DNA of 32,369 nt from a virus: the IMG/VR virus record IMGVR_UViG_3300030099_003039, positions 1 through 32,369 of that record. One strand, written 5' to 3'. Under the pieces are notes generated by a model. It worked only from the letters and a program-made list of their open reading frames with translations. It did not search any database and was not told where the DNA came from. A program made the translations under genes and the position numbers. Shown here one piece after another: positions 1 to 8,363 of the stretch (the stretch's first letter is position 1; every line of letters begins with the position of its first letter).

Positions 1-98
1 GCGATGAGCCAAGGACTTGAAGGTCGAAAGACGAAGCGTAGAAGCAAAAAAGGATCGGAGGAGAACGACGAATCAGCCATTCAGGACTTGATCGCAAA
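1..98. repeat. Terminal direct repeat (contig closes into a circle), left copy
   Basis: Bases 1-98 are identical to 32271-32368; only the very last base of the window (32369, t) differs from its counterpart (99, c). The reading frame of the tail chaperone gene runs through the join without a break, so this is best read as the overlap of a circular assembly. The unit length is 32,270 bp. It could instead be a short physical terminal redundancy, but its place in the middle of a gene argues against a cos or direct-terminal-repeat end. Confidence 0.95.
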
Positions 99-423
99 CT
101 CATCCGCTGAGAAGCTGAAAACGATGGCTGGCTTGAAAGATGCAATCGTTGCGGCGGGGCTGATCGCTGTGATCAATCCAGATACCGGAGCCGTGGAAAA
201 AGTGAAGTGCACGCTCAAGTCTGAGCATTCAGATGCGCAGAACGGAGTCATCTGGGTTGGCGCTATTCCCAATCACATCGCAGACCAGTTGTTTAGTGAG
301 ATTCTTGATCTAAGCACGGATGGAGGCGCAGCTGTAGACCGGCTGCGAGCCTTTCGAGGAAAATCCGACCAGTTTGCTGGTGATCGACCAGATAGCCAAA
401 CGCTACGGCAAACTGCCGAGTGA
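1..423 (+). CDS. Tail assembly chaperone, C-terminal part (gene split by the circle join)
   Basis: This is the continuation of the gene that starts at 32148. The frame enters at base 1 (codon gcg) and runs to tga at 421-423, giving a 181-residue protein when joined (41 residues from the right end, 140 here). The product lies between the tail tube gene (31119) and the tape measure gene (573), the position of lambda gpG and its relatives, which coat the tape measure during tail assembly. The sequence is charged near the join (about residues 44-62) with no transmembrane segment. The family is assigned from position and from the overlapping second frame (see 356-562); I do not recognise a specific sequence motif in this part. 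Confidence 0.72.
   Translation, partial: AMSQGLEGRKTKRRSKKGSEENDESAIQDLIANSSAEKLKTMAGLKDAIVAAGLIAVINPDTGAVEKVKCTLKSEHSDAQNGVIWVGAIPNHIADQLFSEILDLSTDGGAAVDRLRAFRGKSDQFAGDRPDSQTLRQTAE
349..358 (+). other. Candidate +1 ribosomal frameshift site
   Basis: In the zero frame the codons are gcc ttt cga gga. A tRNA-Phe on UUU can slip one base forward and pair perfectly with UUC, and the next zero-frame codon, CGA, is usually slow to decode. The upstream limit is set by the tag stop at 335-337 in the second frame and the downstream limit by the zero-frame stop at 421. No better +1 or -2 slip site is visible between them. Most tail chaperone frameshifts are -1, so this would be one of the less common types. 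Confidence 0.5.
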
Positions 424-562
424 AGTTTTGGAGTTGGATATTTGGGAAATGTCGCTCGCGTTTGCTTGCATCCAGCAGGCAGATGCGACGGCTGCGCAGT
501 TGATGAAAAAGATCAATGCGGATTCGATGCCAGTGTTCCCCGTGGTAGTGCTTAGAGACTGA
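356..562 (+). CDS. Frameshifted C-terminal extension of the tail assembly chaperone (gpGT-like)
   Basis: A second frame, open from 338 to the stop at 560-562, overlaps the end of the chaperone gene and lies +1 to it. It has no ATG and no ribosome binding site at its head; only a TTG at 374 is available. Its product contains IAKRYGKLPSEVLELDIWE, which resembles the T part of tail chaperones of other siphophages. Fusion at the UUU-C site (352-355) would give a protein of about 227 residues against 181 unshifted. In the known systems the minor shifted product is needed at a fixed ratio and bridges the tape measure and tail tube. The stop lies 10 nt before the tape measure start. The shift itself is inferred. 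Confidence 0.65.
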   Translation, partial: EENPTSLLVIDQIAKRYGKLPSEVLELDIWEMSLAFACIQQADATAAQLMKKINADSMPVFPVVVLRD

Positions 563-572
563 GGTTTTCAAA

Positions 573-3140
573 ATGGCTGAAAAAGACGTCATCAAATATC
601 TGATAAAGCTGGAAGATCAAATGTCAGCGCAGATGGCTTTGACGTCTTCCCGGGCAGATGAGTTGAGCGACCAGCTCCGCGAACTGACCAAAGAAAACAA
701 AAAAGGAAAGAAAAGCGACAAAGAGCGAAAAAGCAGTGTCGAACAGCTGGCGAAAGGATTCAAACTTGCGGCGGTTGCTGCTGCCGCTGTTGGCGCTGCT
801 TTCACCGCGATGGGTGGCTTTGCAATCAAGACAAGTGCAAATCTTGAATCGTTTGAAACACGACTGGGTGGACTGCTCGGTGGTTTGGATAAAGGAAAAG
901 CGCGAGTCAGAGAACTGTTTGAGTTGAGCGCATCGACTCCGTTCAGCATCAACGGACTGGTTGAGGCAGAAGCAACGCTCGAGGCATTTGGTGTCAATGC
1001 GACCAGAGTGCGTGGCGGAGTCATGGACCTCGCTGGCGCTATGGGCATGGACGTCACCGAGGCAGCAAACGCTGTTGGAAAAGCACTGGCGGGAGGCGCA
1101 GGCGCAGCGGACCAACTACGTGAGAAGGGCGTGCTCGCTATGGTCGAGGTCACGGCTGGAATGTCAACAGCCGAGATGTCAGCGGACCAGTTTCGGCAGG
1201 CGCTTGTTCAGACGCTTGAAACCAATGAAAAGATTGCTGGTGGAACAGCGAAGCTGGCCACCACGTTCAGTGGTCTATTCTCCACCATGACCGACCAGTT
1301 TACGGTGTTCGCTAAAGATGTGGGTGATGCAGATCTTTTTGCTACAGCGAAAGCATCGATGGTCGTGCTGCTTGACCTCTTAGAGAAAAATAAGGAGGCT
1401 GTCGGTGGAATGGCATCCGCGATCGGTGGAGGGATGTCCAAAGCAATCGTGTTTATGATTGATGCGTTTTTCCGTTTTGCCGCATTGATTCAACAGACTC
1501 GAGAGGGCTTTTTGCAGATGCGGGCGATCATCAAGATGCTCGCTCTTGCGATGACGGAGTTTGTAGTCAGCGCAATCGAAGGTCTGGGACGGCTCCCGTT
1601 GATTGGACCCAAAATAAAAGAGGCAATGGGTGGTGCGCTGGCCGCTTCTAATGCTGAAATCAGTAGAATGAATAAAGAGTTTCTCGATCTTGGAAACGGT
1701 ATCGAGGATGCACAGCAAAAACAGAAGGCGTTTCTGGAAACAGGACAGCAGGTCGTCACTGACATTGAAGCGATGGCATCGGGCTTCCAGAAAGCAGCGG
1801 ACGCTGCGGCAGACATTGAACCACCAGAAGGTTCTGACGCAATCATGACGATGGTTGGTATCGACAAAAAAGCGGTGGCAGATGCCAAAAAAGCAGCCAA
1901 AGAAACGGAGCAGGCAGCGAACAAGCTTGAGGCGTTCGGACGAAAGATGGGTGGCCTTCGTGAGCAGTTTCGAGGCGCTGCGATGGCAGCGGACGGAAAC
2001 GCGAAAGCGTCGGAAAAACTACAGCTGAAACTCGATAAGATGGCTCGACAGTTTGCAGACGCAAAAGCGCAGGCTGAAAAGTTGGGTCCAGAAGCGGTCG
2101 CTGCGTTCCAAGAGATTGAGGCTGGAATGGTTGCGTCGATGAGCGCAATCGCTGCTCAGATACCTCAAATGCAAAGGCAGGAAACAGCGCAGGCTATTGG
2201 ATCAGGGATGCAGGCTGGCGCAGATTTTCTATCTTCTGGTGGACTGTCAGCGCTGGGTGCCGCTGGACCGGTTGGAGCAGGAGCGGCCAGCATCATTGGG
2301 CTCGGTCAGCAGGGTGATCAGGCATTTGATTCAGCGGTCAAAGAACTGGCATCAGAGTTGGCTGAAGATCGTCAGAAGGCACTGGAGGCAGAGCGTGCGG
2401 CTGCGGAGGCGAAGGGAGTTTCCGAGTCGCAGCTGGAAGCAATGGGTCTCGGCAAAGAGGACATCAAAGAAGCTGGAAAAGTCACTGAAGGGGACATCAA
2501 AGTTGCAGAAGGGCAAACGGATAGAGGCGAGGCGATGGCTGGCGTTGTTACCGAAGCGGTCAAGGGAGTGATCGAAGGTATCAGGTCAATCGTAGCGGGG
2601 CTGCCAGATATTCTTGCTGAGTTGATTCCTATGCTACTCATCGATCTGCCTACATCCCTGATCGCTGTGTTGCCGACGCTGATCGAGAAGCTGATTCCTG
2701 TACTACTGTTCGAACTGCCGAAAGCGATATTCTTGATGCTGGTGAAGCTGATACCGCGTTTGCTGACGATGCTTTTCCGCGATCTGCCGACAGCAATTAT
2801 CAACGGCATGGTGAACTGGTGGAGAAACGTCTGGAATCAGATCAAAGACTTTTTCAGCTTTTCATTCCAGACTGGTGGCTACGTTCCCAGAACGGGTATG
2901 GCCCTCGTCCATCAGGGTGAGCGAATAATACCGTCCAACGGTGCTGGGACCGGCACAGCGACGGCTCGAGGTCTTGGCGCGTTTGCTGGTGGTGGTAAAT
3001 CGTCCATCACAATAAATACCGCTGTTGTCGATCCAGATTCCATTCCCACTTTGGGCAGGCTGCTCGAGCGCGACCTTGGTGCGCACGGACGGGAAGAGAA
3101 CGATTTATTCGGACGGCCATCGCCGTTTACAACGTTGTAG
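573..3140 (+). CDS. Tape measure protein
   Basis: 855 residues, sited directly after the tail chaperone. A coiled-coil, Lys-rich start (about 1-65) is followed by an Ala/Gly-rich hydrophobic stretch (about 66-85) and a region around residues 90-220 that matches the usual N-terminal domain of lambda-like tape measures (ETRLGGLLGG, ASTPFSINGL). Hydrophobic segments at about 270-350 and 670-745 are typical of these proteins and may insert into the host inner membrane. Near the end is a GGYVPRTG...HQGERIIP motif common at tape measure C-termini. By the rule of about 0.15 nm of tail per residue, the tail would be roughly 125-130 nm long; this is inference. The start at 573 is preceded by gagg with fair spacing. 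Confidence 0.93.
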   Translation: MAEKDVIKYLIKLEDQMSAQMALTSSRADELSDQLRELTKENKKGKKSDKERKSSVEQLAKGFKLAAVAAAAVGAAFTAMGGFAIKTSANLESFETRLGGLLGGLDKGKARVRELFELSASTPFSINGLVEAEATLEAFGVNATRVRGGVMDLAGAMGMDVTEAANAVGKALAGGAGAADQLREKGVLAMVEVTAGMSTAEMSADQFRQALVQTLETNEKIAGGTAKLATTFSGLFSTMTDQFTVFAKDVGDADLFATAKASMVVLLDLLEKNKEAVGGMASAIGGGMSKAIVFMIDAFFRFAALIQQTREGFLQMRAIIKMLALAMTEFVVSAIEGLGRLPLIGPKIKEAMGGALAASNAEISRMNKEFLDLGNGIEDAQQKQKAFLETGQQVVTDIEAMASGFQKAADAAADIEPPEGSDAIMTMVGIDKKAVADAKKAAKETEQAANKLEAFGRKMGGLREQFRGAAMAADGNAKASEKLQLKLDKMARQFADAKAQAEKLGPEAVAAFQEIEAGMVASMSAIAAQIPQMQRQETAQAIGSGMQAGADFLSSGGLSALGAAGPVGAGAASIIGLGQQGDQAFDSAVKELASELAEDRQKALEAERAAAEAKGVSESQLEAMGLGKEDIKEAGKVTEGDIKVAEGQTDRGEAMAGVVTEAVKGVIEGIRSIVAGLPDILAELIPMLLIDLPTSLIAVLPTLIEKLIPVLLFELPKAIFLMLVKLIPRLLTMLFRDLPTAIINGMVNWWRNVWNQIKDFFSFSFQTGGYVPRTGMALVHQGERIIPSNGAGTGTATARGLGAFAGGGKSSITINTAVVDPDSIPTLGRLLERDLGAHGREENDLFGRPSPFTTL

Positions 3141-3149
3141 GAGCCAGCA

Positions 3150-3947
3150 ATGGGAATGCCGTTTTTCACATGGTGGCCACACCAAACTGGTGGCGGCACA
3201 ACACGTCAAGTCATCACGCTGACAGAGGATCTTAGCGATCTCCAGATCACTCCCAAGCGCGATGTGATCGACACATTTGCAATTGACGGTGGTCGAGTGC
3301 GCGAGTTGCTCAGACCGTACTGTGACGTGCGAATTGTTCTCGAGCGATACACCGATCGCGATTTGTTTCGTCGTTTAAACTCGATGATCAATCATTTGGA
3401 GCGGGGAGGCGTAGTTGCGTTCGGTCTCGACTCCGCGAAAGCTTGGGCATGCGAGTTGCGATTCGACGTTGACCCTAACGCTGAGATCGTTCACACCGGT
3501 CCAAACAAGACAGGAACCTACCATCCCGATTCCGCGTCAGCGACTCCAACTGTGGGTGATGAGATAACCATTGAAAGCAGTCCACCACTTGGAAAACGTG
3601 AGCAGCATATTGCGCAAACAGTTGCAGCTGCTGGCGATAACTTTGTCATCGGCATCAACCATGCGGACGCAAACGATTCGATGTTTGACTATTTCAAAGC
3701 CGGTTCAATCGTTCGAAACTCTGATTTTTTTCCGACGCTCGTTCTACCCGCCAGTGGAGTTGGAGCGATGACAAACACGCACGATCACAGAATCTCGTAC
3801 ACGTTTGACATCACGCTGACGTACATCAAACCAAGGTTTGAAGTGGAAGTGCCGAATCAGTACGGCAACACGGGAACAAACGTGACGGTGCAGGATCAGC
3901 CGGACTACACGATCTCAACAGTCATAGTGCAGGGACCAAAAAACTGA
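3150..3947 (+). CDS. Tail tip / distal tail-like protein
   Basis: 265 residues, directly downstream of the tape measure, where siphophages encode distal tail or tail tip proteins. A good ribosome binding site (aggag) precedes the ATG at 3150. The sequence begins with a Trp-rich MGMPFFTWWPHQ and is otherwise a soluble, probably beta-rich protein without signal peptide or membrane segment. No family motif is recognised, so the assignment rests on gene order. Its stop codon shares one base with the start of the next gene (tgatg), which implies coupled translation with the 662-residue protein and a joint role in the tail tip complex. Confidence 0.6.
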   Translation: MGMPFFTWWPHQTGGGTTRQVITLTEDLSDLQITPKRDVIDTFAIDGGRVRELLRPYCDVRIVLERYTDRDLFRRLNSMINHLERGGVVAFGLDSAKAWACELRFDVDPNAEIVHTGPNKTGTYHPDSASATPTVGDEITIESSPPLGKREQHIAQTVAAAGDNFVIGINHADANDSMFDYFKAGSIVRNSDFFPTLVLPASGVGAMTNTHDHRISYTFDITLTYIKPRFEVEVPNQYGNTGTNVTVQDQPDYTISTVIVQGPKN

Positions 3948-5935
3948 TGGCACGGTGGAGCAGAAAATTCAAACAAGCACTGGAGGCAGACGTATATGCG
4001 CCACAGTTTCGTTTGGTGATCGGAACACCGGCAATCACCAATCGGCTTGGTGCTTGGGAGGCTGGCGTCAAAAAGGTGCTTGAAATTGCATCGCATCCCG
4101 GCACCGCGTCATACGCTGGAGTCACAGGAAACTACGGTGAAGGAACAGTAAACGGAGCACCATACCGTTTTTTGGTTGGGCTGACCGATAAGATCAACCT
4201 CGGAGCACAGAGCGTATCACCGCGCAAGTTTCAATACACTGGTGCCCAGCTGACAGTTCAAGTCAGTCGCGCAGCGGCAGAGTTTGCGATGCAACTGGCG
4301 ACCGGAACGCTTTCGCGACTTCAGTGTCGACTAAAAGGTCAGAACTTTGAAGACACAGATTTTGAGACAATCCACTATGGTGTCTATCGGGGCTGCAAGT
4401 GGAACGGCGAGACATACACGCTGTCGTTTGGTGACGCACTGGAAGCAGCAGAGCAGCGCATCTACTACAACGAGGACTGGGCAGGTGGAGACTCTACCGA
4501 CGAAACTCCCAGCCAAGCCTATAGCTGGTTTGCAGGATGTGGTGGGACGACAAAAACCAGCGCAGCGCTGACTGCACTTACAGGCACGTCCCCGTTGGAC
4601 ACGGTGACTACATACAGCGCGGAACACGTTTTTCGGTGGGGGCACGCCTATAAAAAACCTGATGCGTTTGGAGGTCAGGACTACTCGTATGGTCCACCCA
4701 TATTTCCGGCTGCTGGCGCAACGCGAATCCATAACATTTGGAACGAAGTCACCAATCACGCAGGCAAACGAACATACATTTCCTACAGTGCAATCATTCG
4801 AGATCCCGGTGATGGTTCGATGAAGTTTGCTAACGTCGAGAGTGACGGAGTCTTTCCGCATCGCGGTAGAAAACGCGCCACTCATTCTGACGTTGGCGGT
4901 TTAGACGTAAACTCCGTGGTGAAACAGACATGCATCATTCACGGGACGCCAGTCACCGAGTTGGTGAATACGATTTACACTCTTGGATACCACGAAGAGA
5001 TGGTCTGTGGCCTATTTGGTGAGACGGTCGACGATGCGCGAGACTGTTTGAATGTTGTGGACATCAATACGCAGCATCATTTATTTAATCGGATCTATCA
5101 ACGGCTCGCCGGTTTTCTACCGACAGCTGTGATTCCTGTATTTGCGTCAATCACGTCGACAAGTCAGTCAGGGTATTCTGACATGAAAAAGTTGATGGCA
5201 AAGTGGGGAGTGTTTCCGCGTTTCAAGGAAGGAGGATACAGCGTTGGATTGACCTCCCAGTTCATTGATAGAACAGAAGCCGTGGGAAGAGAGCGACTTA
5301 TTCTTGAGGAGGACATTGAAAGCGCAGAGATCGATTTCAACGATCCAAAGTGCAAAGGCGCGTACAACACGCTCCGACTGGTCTCCAGTGACGACGGAGA
5401 ACGTGAAACAGAGGTCACGTTCACGACGTCGACTCCCACTGGAGCATTTCCGATCGTTCCAGAGTTGCAACTGAACAACAGTGACGTCGCAGCTGGTGGT
5501 GGCACTGCGGGAGGAGGGATTGAATTTTTCAAATATTTCAGCAACAACATTTTCATCCCGTGGTTCGTAAACAAGCGAACCAGCGTCAGCTTGCGTTTGA
5601 AAGGACTGCGTTTTGCTGGGCTATCAGTTGGTGACCACGTCGACATAATGATTAGAGGATCAGACGGAGCAGGCATGGGCTTTGCGTGGGGGCCAAGTTT
5701 CGCAGCGACTGTAAATCGTCGTCACTTTCTCAACACGATCGACAATTTAGATCAAAAACGCACAGGCGAATATTTTGTCACATCCGTCAAGGTTGACTGG
5801 ATAGGGGCCAAAGTCCACGTCACTCTCAATAGACAGCAATCCCACTCAATCCAAAAATCATTTAAGAACAAGCCACAAGGTCGTCTCACAAATGCGACGG
5901 GGATGCCTCAAGCCGACCTTGACGGTGACCTGTGA
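3947..5935 (+). CDS. Large tail tip / hub-like protein
   Basis: 662 residues. It overlaps the preceding gene by one base and is the largest protein between the tape measure and the fibre genes, the place of the tail hub or central tip protein in siphophages. It is soluble, rich in aromatic and Thr residues, with several Cys in the middle (for instance in the WFAGCGGTTK and VKQTCIIHGT segments). A short Gly-rich stretch AAGGGTAGGG lies at about residue 515-525. I do not see a lysozyme or peptidase motif. No family is recognised by sequence; position and length support a tail tip role with moderate certainty. Confidence 0.58.
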   Translation: MARWSRKFKQALEADVYAPQFRLVIGTPAITNRLGAWEAGVKKVLEIASHPGTASYAGVTGNYGEGTVNGAPYRFLVGLTDKINLGAQSVSPRKFQYTGAQLTVQVSRAAAEFAMQLATGTLSRLQCRLKGQNFEDTDFETIHYGVYRGCKWNGETYTLSFGDALEAAEQRIYYNEDWAGGDSTDETPSQAYSWFAGCGGTTKTSAALTALTGTSPLDTVTTYSAEHVFRWGHAYKKPDAFGGQDYSYGPPIFPAAGATRIHNIWNEVTNHAGKRTYISYSAIIRDPGDGSMKFANVESDGVFPHRGRKRATHSDVGGLDVNSVVKQTCIIHGTPVTELVNTIYTLGYHEEMVCGLFGETVDDARDCLNVVDINTQHHLFNRIYQRLAGFLPTAVIPVFASITSTSQSGYSDMKKLMAKWGVFPRFKEGGYSVGLTSQFIDRTEAVGRERLILEEDIESAEIDFNDPKCKGAYNTLRLVSSDDGERETEVTFTTSTPTGAFPIVPELQLNNSDVAAGGGTAGGGIEFFKYFSNNIFIPWFVNKRTSVSLRLKGLRFAGLSVGDHVDIMIRGSDGAGMGFAWGPSFAATVNRRHFLNTIDNLDQKRTGEYFVTSVKVDWIGAKVHVTLNRQQSHSIQKSFKNKPQGRLTNATGMPQADLDGDL

Positions 5936-5982
5936 TATTCCACACCATGTGATAAAGTTTTCCCACCAATTCGGAGCATAAA

Positions 5983-6327
5983 ATGGCAATGACTGAAATC
6001 ACCTTTGATCGCGACATCGCACCAGATGTAAAGCGATTCCAGCTTGACACTTCCAGCGCTGATAAAGCGACACAGGTAAACATTCCCTCATGGTGCAGGC
6101 GAGTGACTATTCGACCAGAAGGTTTCAAATGTCGTCTGTCGTTTACAAGTAGCAGTGACGATATCAATAGTGATTTCATCAAGCTCTCTGCTAACTCGCC
6201 GTCAGAGATCGAAATCGTGGCTGGAGAAGGCCGAGACAATCGCATCGACAAGCTGTACATCGCAAACATCAGCGGACGCAATTCGCAGTTTGTGAGTGTA
6301 CTCGTAGAAGGACGGACAACACGATGA
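5983..6327 (+). CDS. Small tail-region structural protein
   Basis: 114 residues, with ATG at 5983 after cggag and a 47-base gap from the large tip gene. It is predicted soluble and beta-rich, with a central Ser/Asp-rich stretch (TSSSDDINSD). Its last four bases overlap the start of the fibre gene (atga), so the two are probably translated together and it may be an adaptor between tail tip and fibre. A second ATG two codons downstream could also serve. No family recognised. Confidence 0.55.
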   Translation: MAMTEITFDRDIAPDVKRFQLDTSSADKATQVNIPSWCRRVTIRPEGFKCRLSFTSSSDDINSDFIKLSANSPSEIEIVAGEGRDNRIDKLYIANISGRNSQFVSVLVEGRTTR

Positions 6328-8363
6328 AAGGTATTGCAGAACAATCAGTCACAGCGGTCAATAACTCTGCTGCAAATCGAGTACTCACGGTCGACTCCGT
6401 AGCTGATGAACAGCAAGAGTTGAATGCAGAAGCCAATCTCACATTTGACGGCTCGACGCTTGCGCTGACTGGCGACCAGACGATCAGTGGCAATCTCACG
6501 GTCAGCGGCACGACGACGTCTGTACAGACCACAAACACGGTCATCAAGGATCAGCTGCTTGAGTTGGGCAACGGTCGAACCGGTAGCGCCAGCGGTGACG
6601 CAGGTATCATTGTGGAGCGAGGTAGCGACACGAATGCAGCGCTCGTTTACGACGAAAGCGAAGACGCTTGGAAAGCTTGCACGACCTCTGCTACTGGTGC
6701 GAGCACAGGGGATTTGACTTTGACGGACGCTCCGTTCAAAGCAGCTGGCATCACATCGTCCGGAACCGTGACAGCTGTAGCGTTAGACATCAGTGGTGAC
6801 GTGGACGTTGATGGCACGCTCGAAGCAGACGCACTTACGGTAGATGGAACAGCGATTGCGGAAGTGATCAGCGACACAGTCGGTGCAATGGTTTCATCCA
6901 ATACTGAGACCGGCATCGCGGTTACCTACGATGACAGCGACAACACGCTCGACTTTGTCTTAGATTCTGCACAAACAGCAATCGCGTCTGTGACAAATAG
7001 TGGTCTGGTTCTGGCTCGAGACGCTGATAATCAAATCAAATTTGCTACCGACAATCAGATCATCTTTCGAGTTGATGGTGGCGACAACGTCGTGATGAAA
7101 GCGAGCGGCGAAATCGAAGCTGCATCGCTCGATATTAGCGGCGATGCTGATATCGATGGGACGCTCGAGGCTGATGCAATCACCGTGGGTGGAGTGGCGC
7201 TGAACACTGTCATCGCTGGTGTAACCGTTACGAATGCAACGAATGCAACGAATGCGACCAATGCAACGAACGCAACGAACGCAACGAATGCGACACACGT
7301 GACGGTCACGGACAACGAGCAGACCGACGAAAACAACCTGATCACATTTATCGAGGATGCTTCGTCGACGGGCAACGTAGGTCTGGAGTCGGACGGTGAC
7401 TTTCACTACAACCCAAGCACTGGAACGGTCACGGCGACTGTGTTCAAAGGAAATATTGACGCAGTAGACGGCGACTTTGATGGCACGCTGGAGGCAGACG
7501 CAATCACAGTTGGTGGTGTGGCGCTAAACACGGTGATTGCAGGCGTTACTGTAACGAACGCGACCAATGCGACCAATGCGACCCACGTGACGGTCACGGA
7601 CAATGAAAACACCAATGAGGAAAACCTCATCCCGTTTATTGAAGACGCTTCTGCGACCGGAAACGTAGGTCTCGAATCTGATGGTGACTTTTCGTACAAT
7701 CCAAGCACAGGCACAGTCACGGCAACCGTGTTCAAGGGCAACATCGATGCGGTCGACGGTGACTTTGACGGAACGCTCGAGGCCGACGCGATCACGGTTG
7801 GTGGCACAGCTCTCGCAGAAGTGATTCAGGATACCGTTGGTGCGATGGTTAGCAACAACACCGAGCAGGGTATTGCTGTCACATACGAGGACAGCGATGG
7901 CACGCTTGACTTTGCGCTGAGTAGCACGATCGTTGCATCCACTGTGGAGTTTAACCAAAGCACACTCGCGGACGAAAACGTATCTGGCATCACCGCTATC
8001 TTTACCGCTGGCGAAGACATGAATCGTGGTGACGTATGCTTTTTTCAGGCAAGCGATAGCAAAATGATGAAAGCAAATCACGCAACCGGTCAGCACAAAA
8101 AGATGATCGTTGCGATGGCTGCTGAAGACATTGACGTCAGTAACAACGCGCAGGGAGTATTCCTTATGCAAGGCTTCTGCCGCGATGCTGCAACGTTTCC
8201 CACGTTCACCATAGGCGAGCCGATCTATGGTCCGGAACAAGAGGGACCGCCAACAAGCACAGCCCCGTCATCTGACGGTGATCTGGTTCAGGTACTTGGT
8301 TTCGCAGTCACAGGCGATATGGTCTATTTTTCACCGAGTTTCAATATTGTTGAGGTAGCATAG
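6324..8363 (+). CDS. Repeat-rich tail fibre protein
   Basis: 679 residues. The N-terminal quarter has a fibre-type pattern (TISGNLTVSGTT, then KDQLLELGNG and GIIVERGS) that I associate with long fibre or spike proteins of environmental phages. The centre is built of modules: DGTLEADA(I/L)TV(G/D)G recurs at about residues 162, 278, 386 and 482. Two full modules contain Asn-Ala-Thr tripeptides (seven copies, then three) followed by HVTVTDNE. Beginning and end of the repeat zone share an AEVIxDTVGAMVSxNTE segment. The last 150 residues are non-repetitive and could bear the receptor-binding or trimerisation part. Low hydrophobicity and the Thr/Asp/Gly richness fit an extended beta fibre. It overlaps the gene before it by 4 nt and abuts the next. 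Confidence 0.78.
   Translation: MKGIAEQSVTAVNNSAANRVLTVDSVADEQQELNAEANLTFDGSTLALTGDQTISGNLTVSGTTTSVQTTNTVIKDQLLELGNGRTGSASGDAGIIVERGSDTNAALVYDESEDAWKACTTSATGASTGDLTLTDAPFKAAGITSSGTVTAVALDISGDVDVDGTLEADALTVDGTAIAEVISDTVGAMVSSNTETGIAVTYDDSDNTLDFVLDSAQTAIASVTNSGLVLARDADNQIKFATDNQIIFRVDGGDNVVMKASGEIEAASLDISGDADIDGTLEADAITVGGVALNTVIAGVTVTNATNATNATNATNATNATNATHVTVTDNEQTDENNLITFIEDASSTGNVGLESDGDFHYNPSTGTVTATVFKGNIDAVDGDFDGTLEADAITVGGVALNTVIAGVTVTNATNATNATHVTVTDNENTNEENLIPFIEDASATGNVGLESDGDFSYNPSTGTVTATVFKGNIDAVDGDFDGTLEADAITVGGTALAEVIQDTVGAMVSNNTEQGIAVTYEDSDGTLDFALSSTIVASTVEFNQSTLADENVSGITAIFTAGEDMNRGDVCFFQASDSKMMKANHATGQHKKMIVAMAAEDIDVSNNAQGVFLMQGFCRDAATFPTFTIGEPIYGPEQEGPPTSTAPSSDGDLVQVLGFAVTGDMVYFSPSFNIVEVA
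7155..7766 (+). repeat. Two tandem protein modules in the fibre gene
   Basis: Module 1 (7155-7478, 108 codons) and module 2 (7479-7766, 96 codons) encode nearly the same protein, and a partial third begins at 7767. The 12-codon length difference equals four Asn-Ala-Thr tripeptides. The DNA of the modules differs at many third codon positions while the protein is almost unchanged. Confidence 0.9.
7233..7295 (+). repeat. 9-bp tandem repeat (AAYGCRACN)x7 encoding Asn-Ala-Thr
   Basis: Seven in-frame 9-bp units encode (Asn-Ala-Thr)7 in module 1; module 2 has only three units, at 7557-7583. Copy number differences of this kind are typical of slipped-strand change and alter fibre length by three residues per unit without shifting the frame. 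Confidence 0.9.

Noticed and set aside
5-19. TGAGCCAAGGACTTG at the contig start resembles the promoter element at 11711
   Set aside because: It is inside the chaperone coding sequence, lacks the TTTC part and needs a one-base gap to align. No -10 box follows at 40 bp. Treated as chance, though it also lies at the assembly break.
7233-7583. Short repeats resembling a CRISPR or microsatellite array
   Set aside because: The repeats are in frame, encode Asn-Ala-Thr and have no unique spacers; they are part of the fibre protein.
7524-8240. Open frame of 238 codons on the - strand
   Set aside because: Antisense of the fibre gene. Regular codon use of the repeats keeps the opposite strand open; no ribosome binding site or family pattern.
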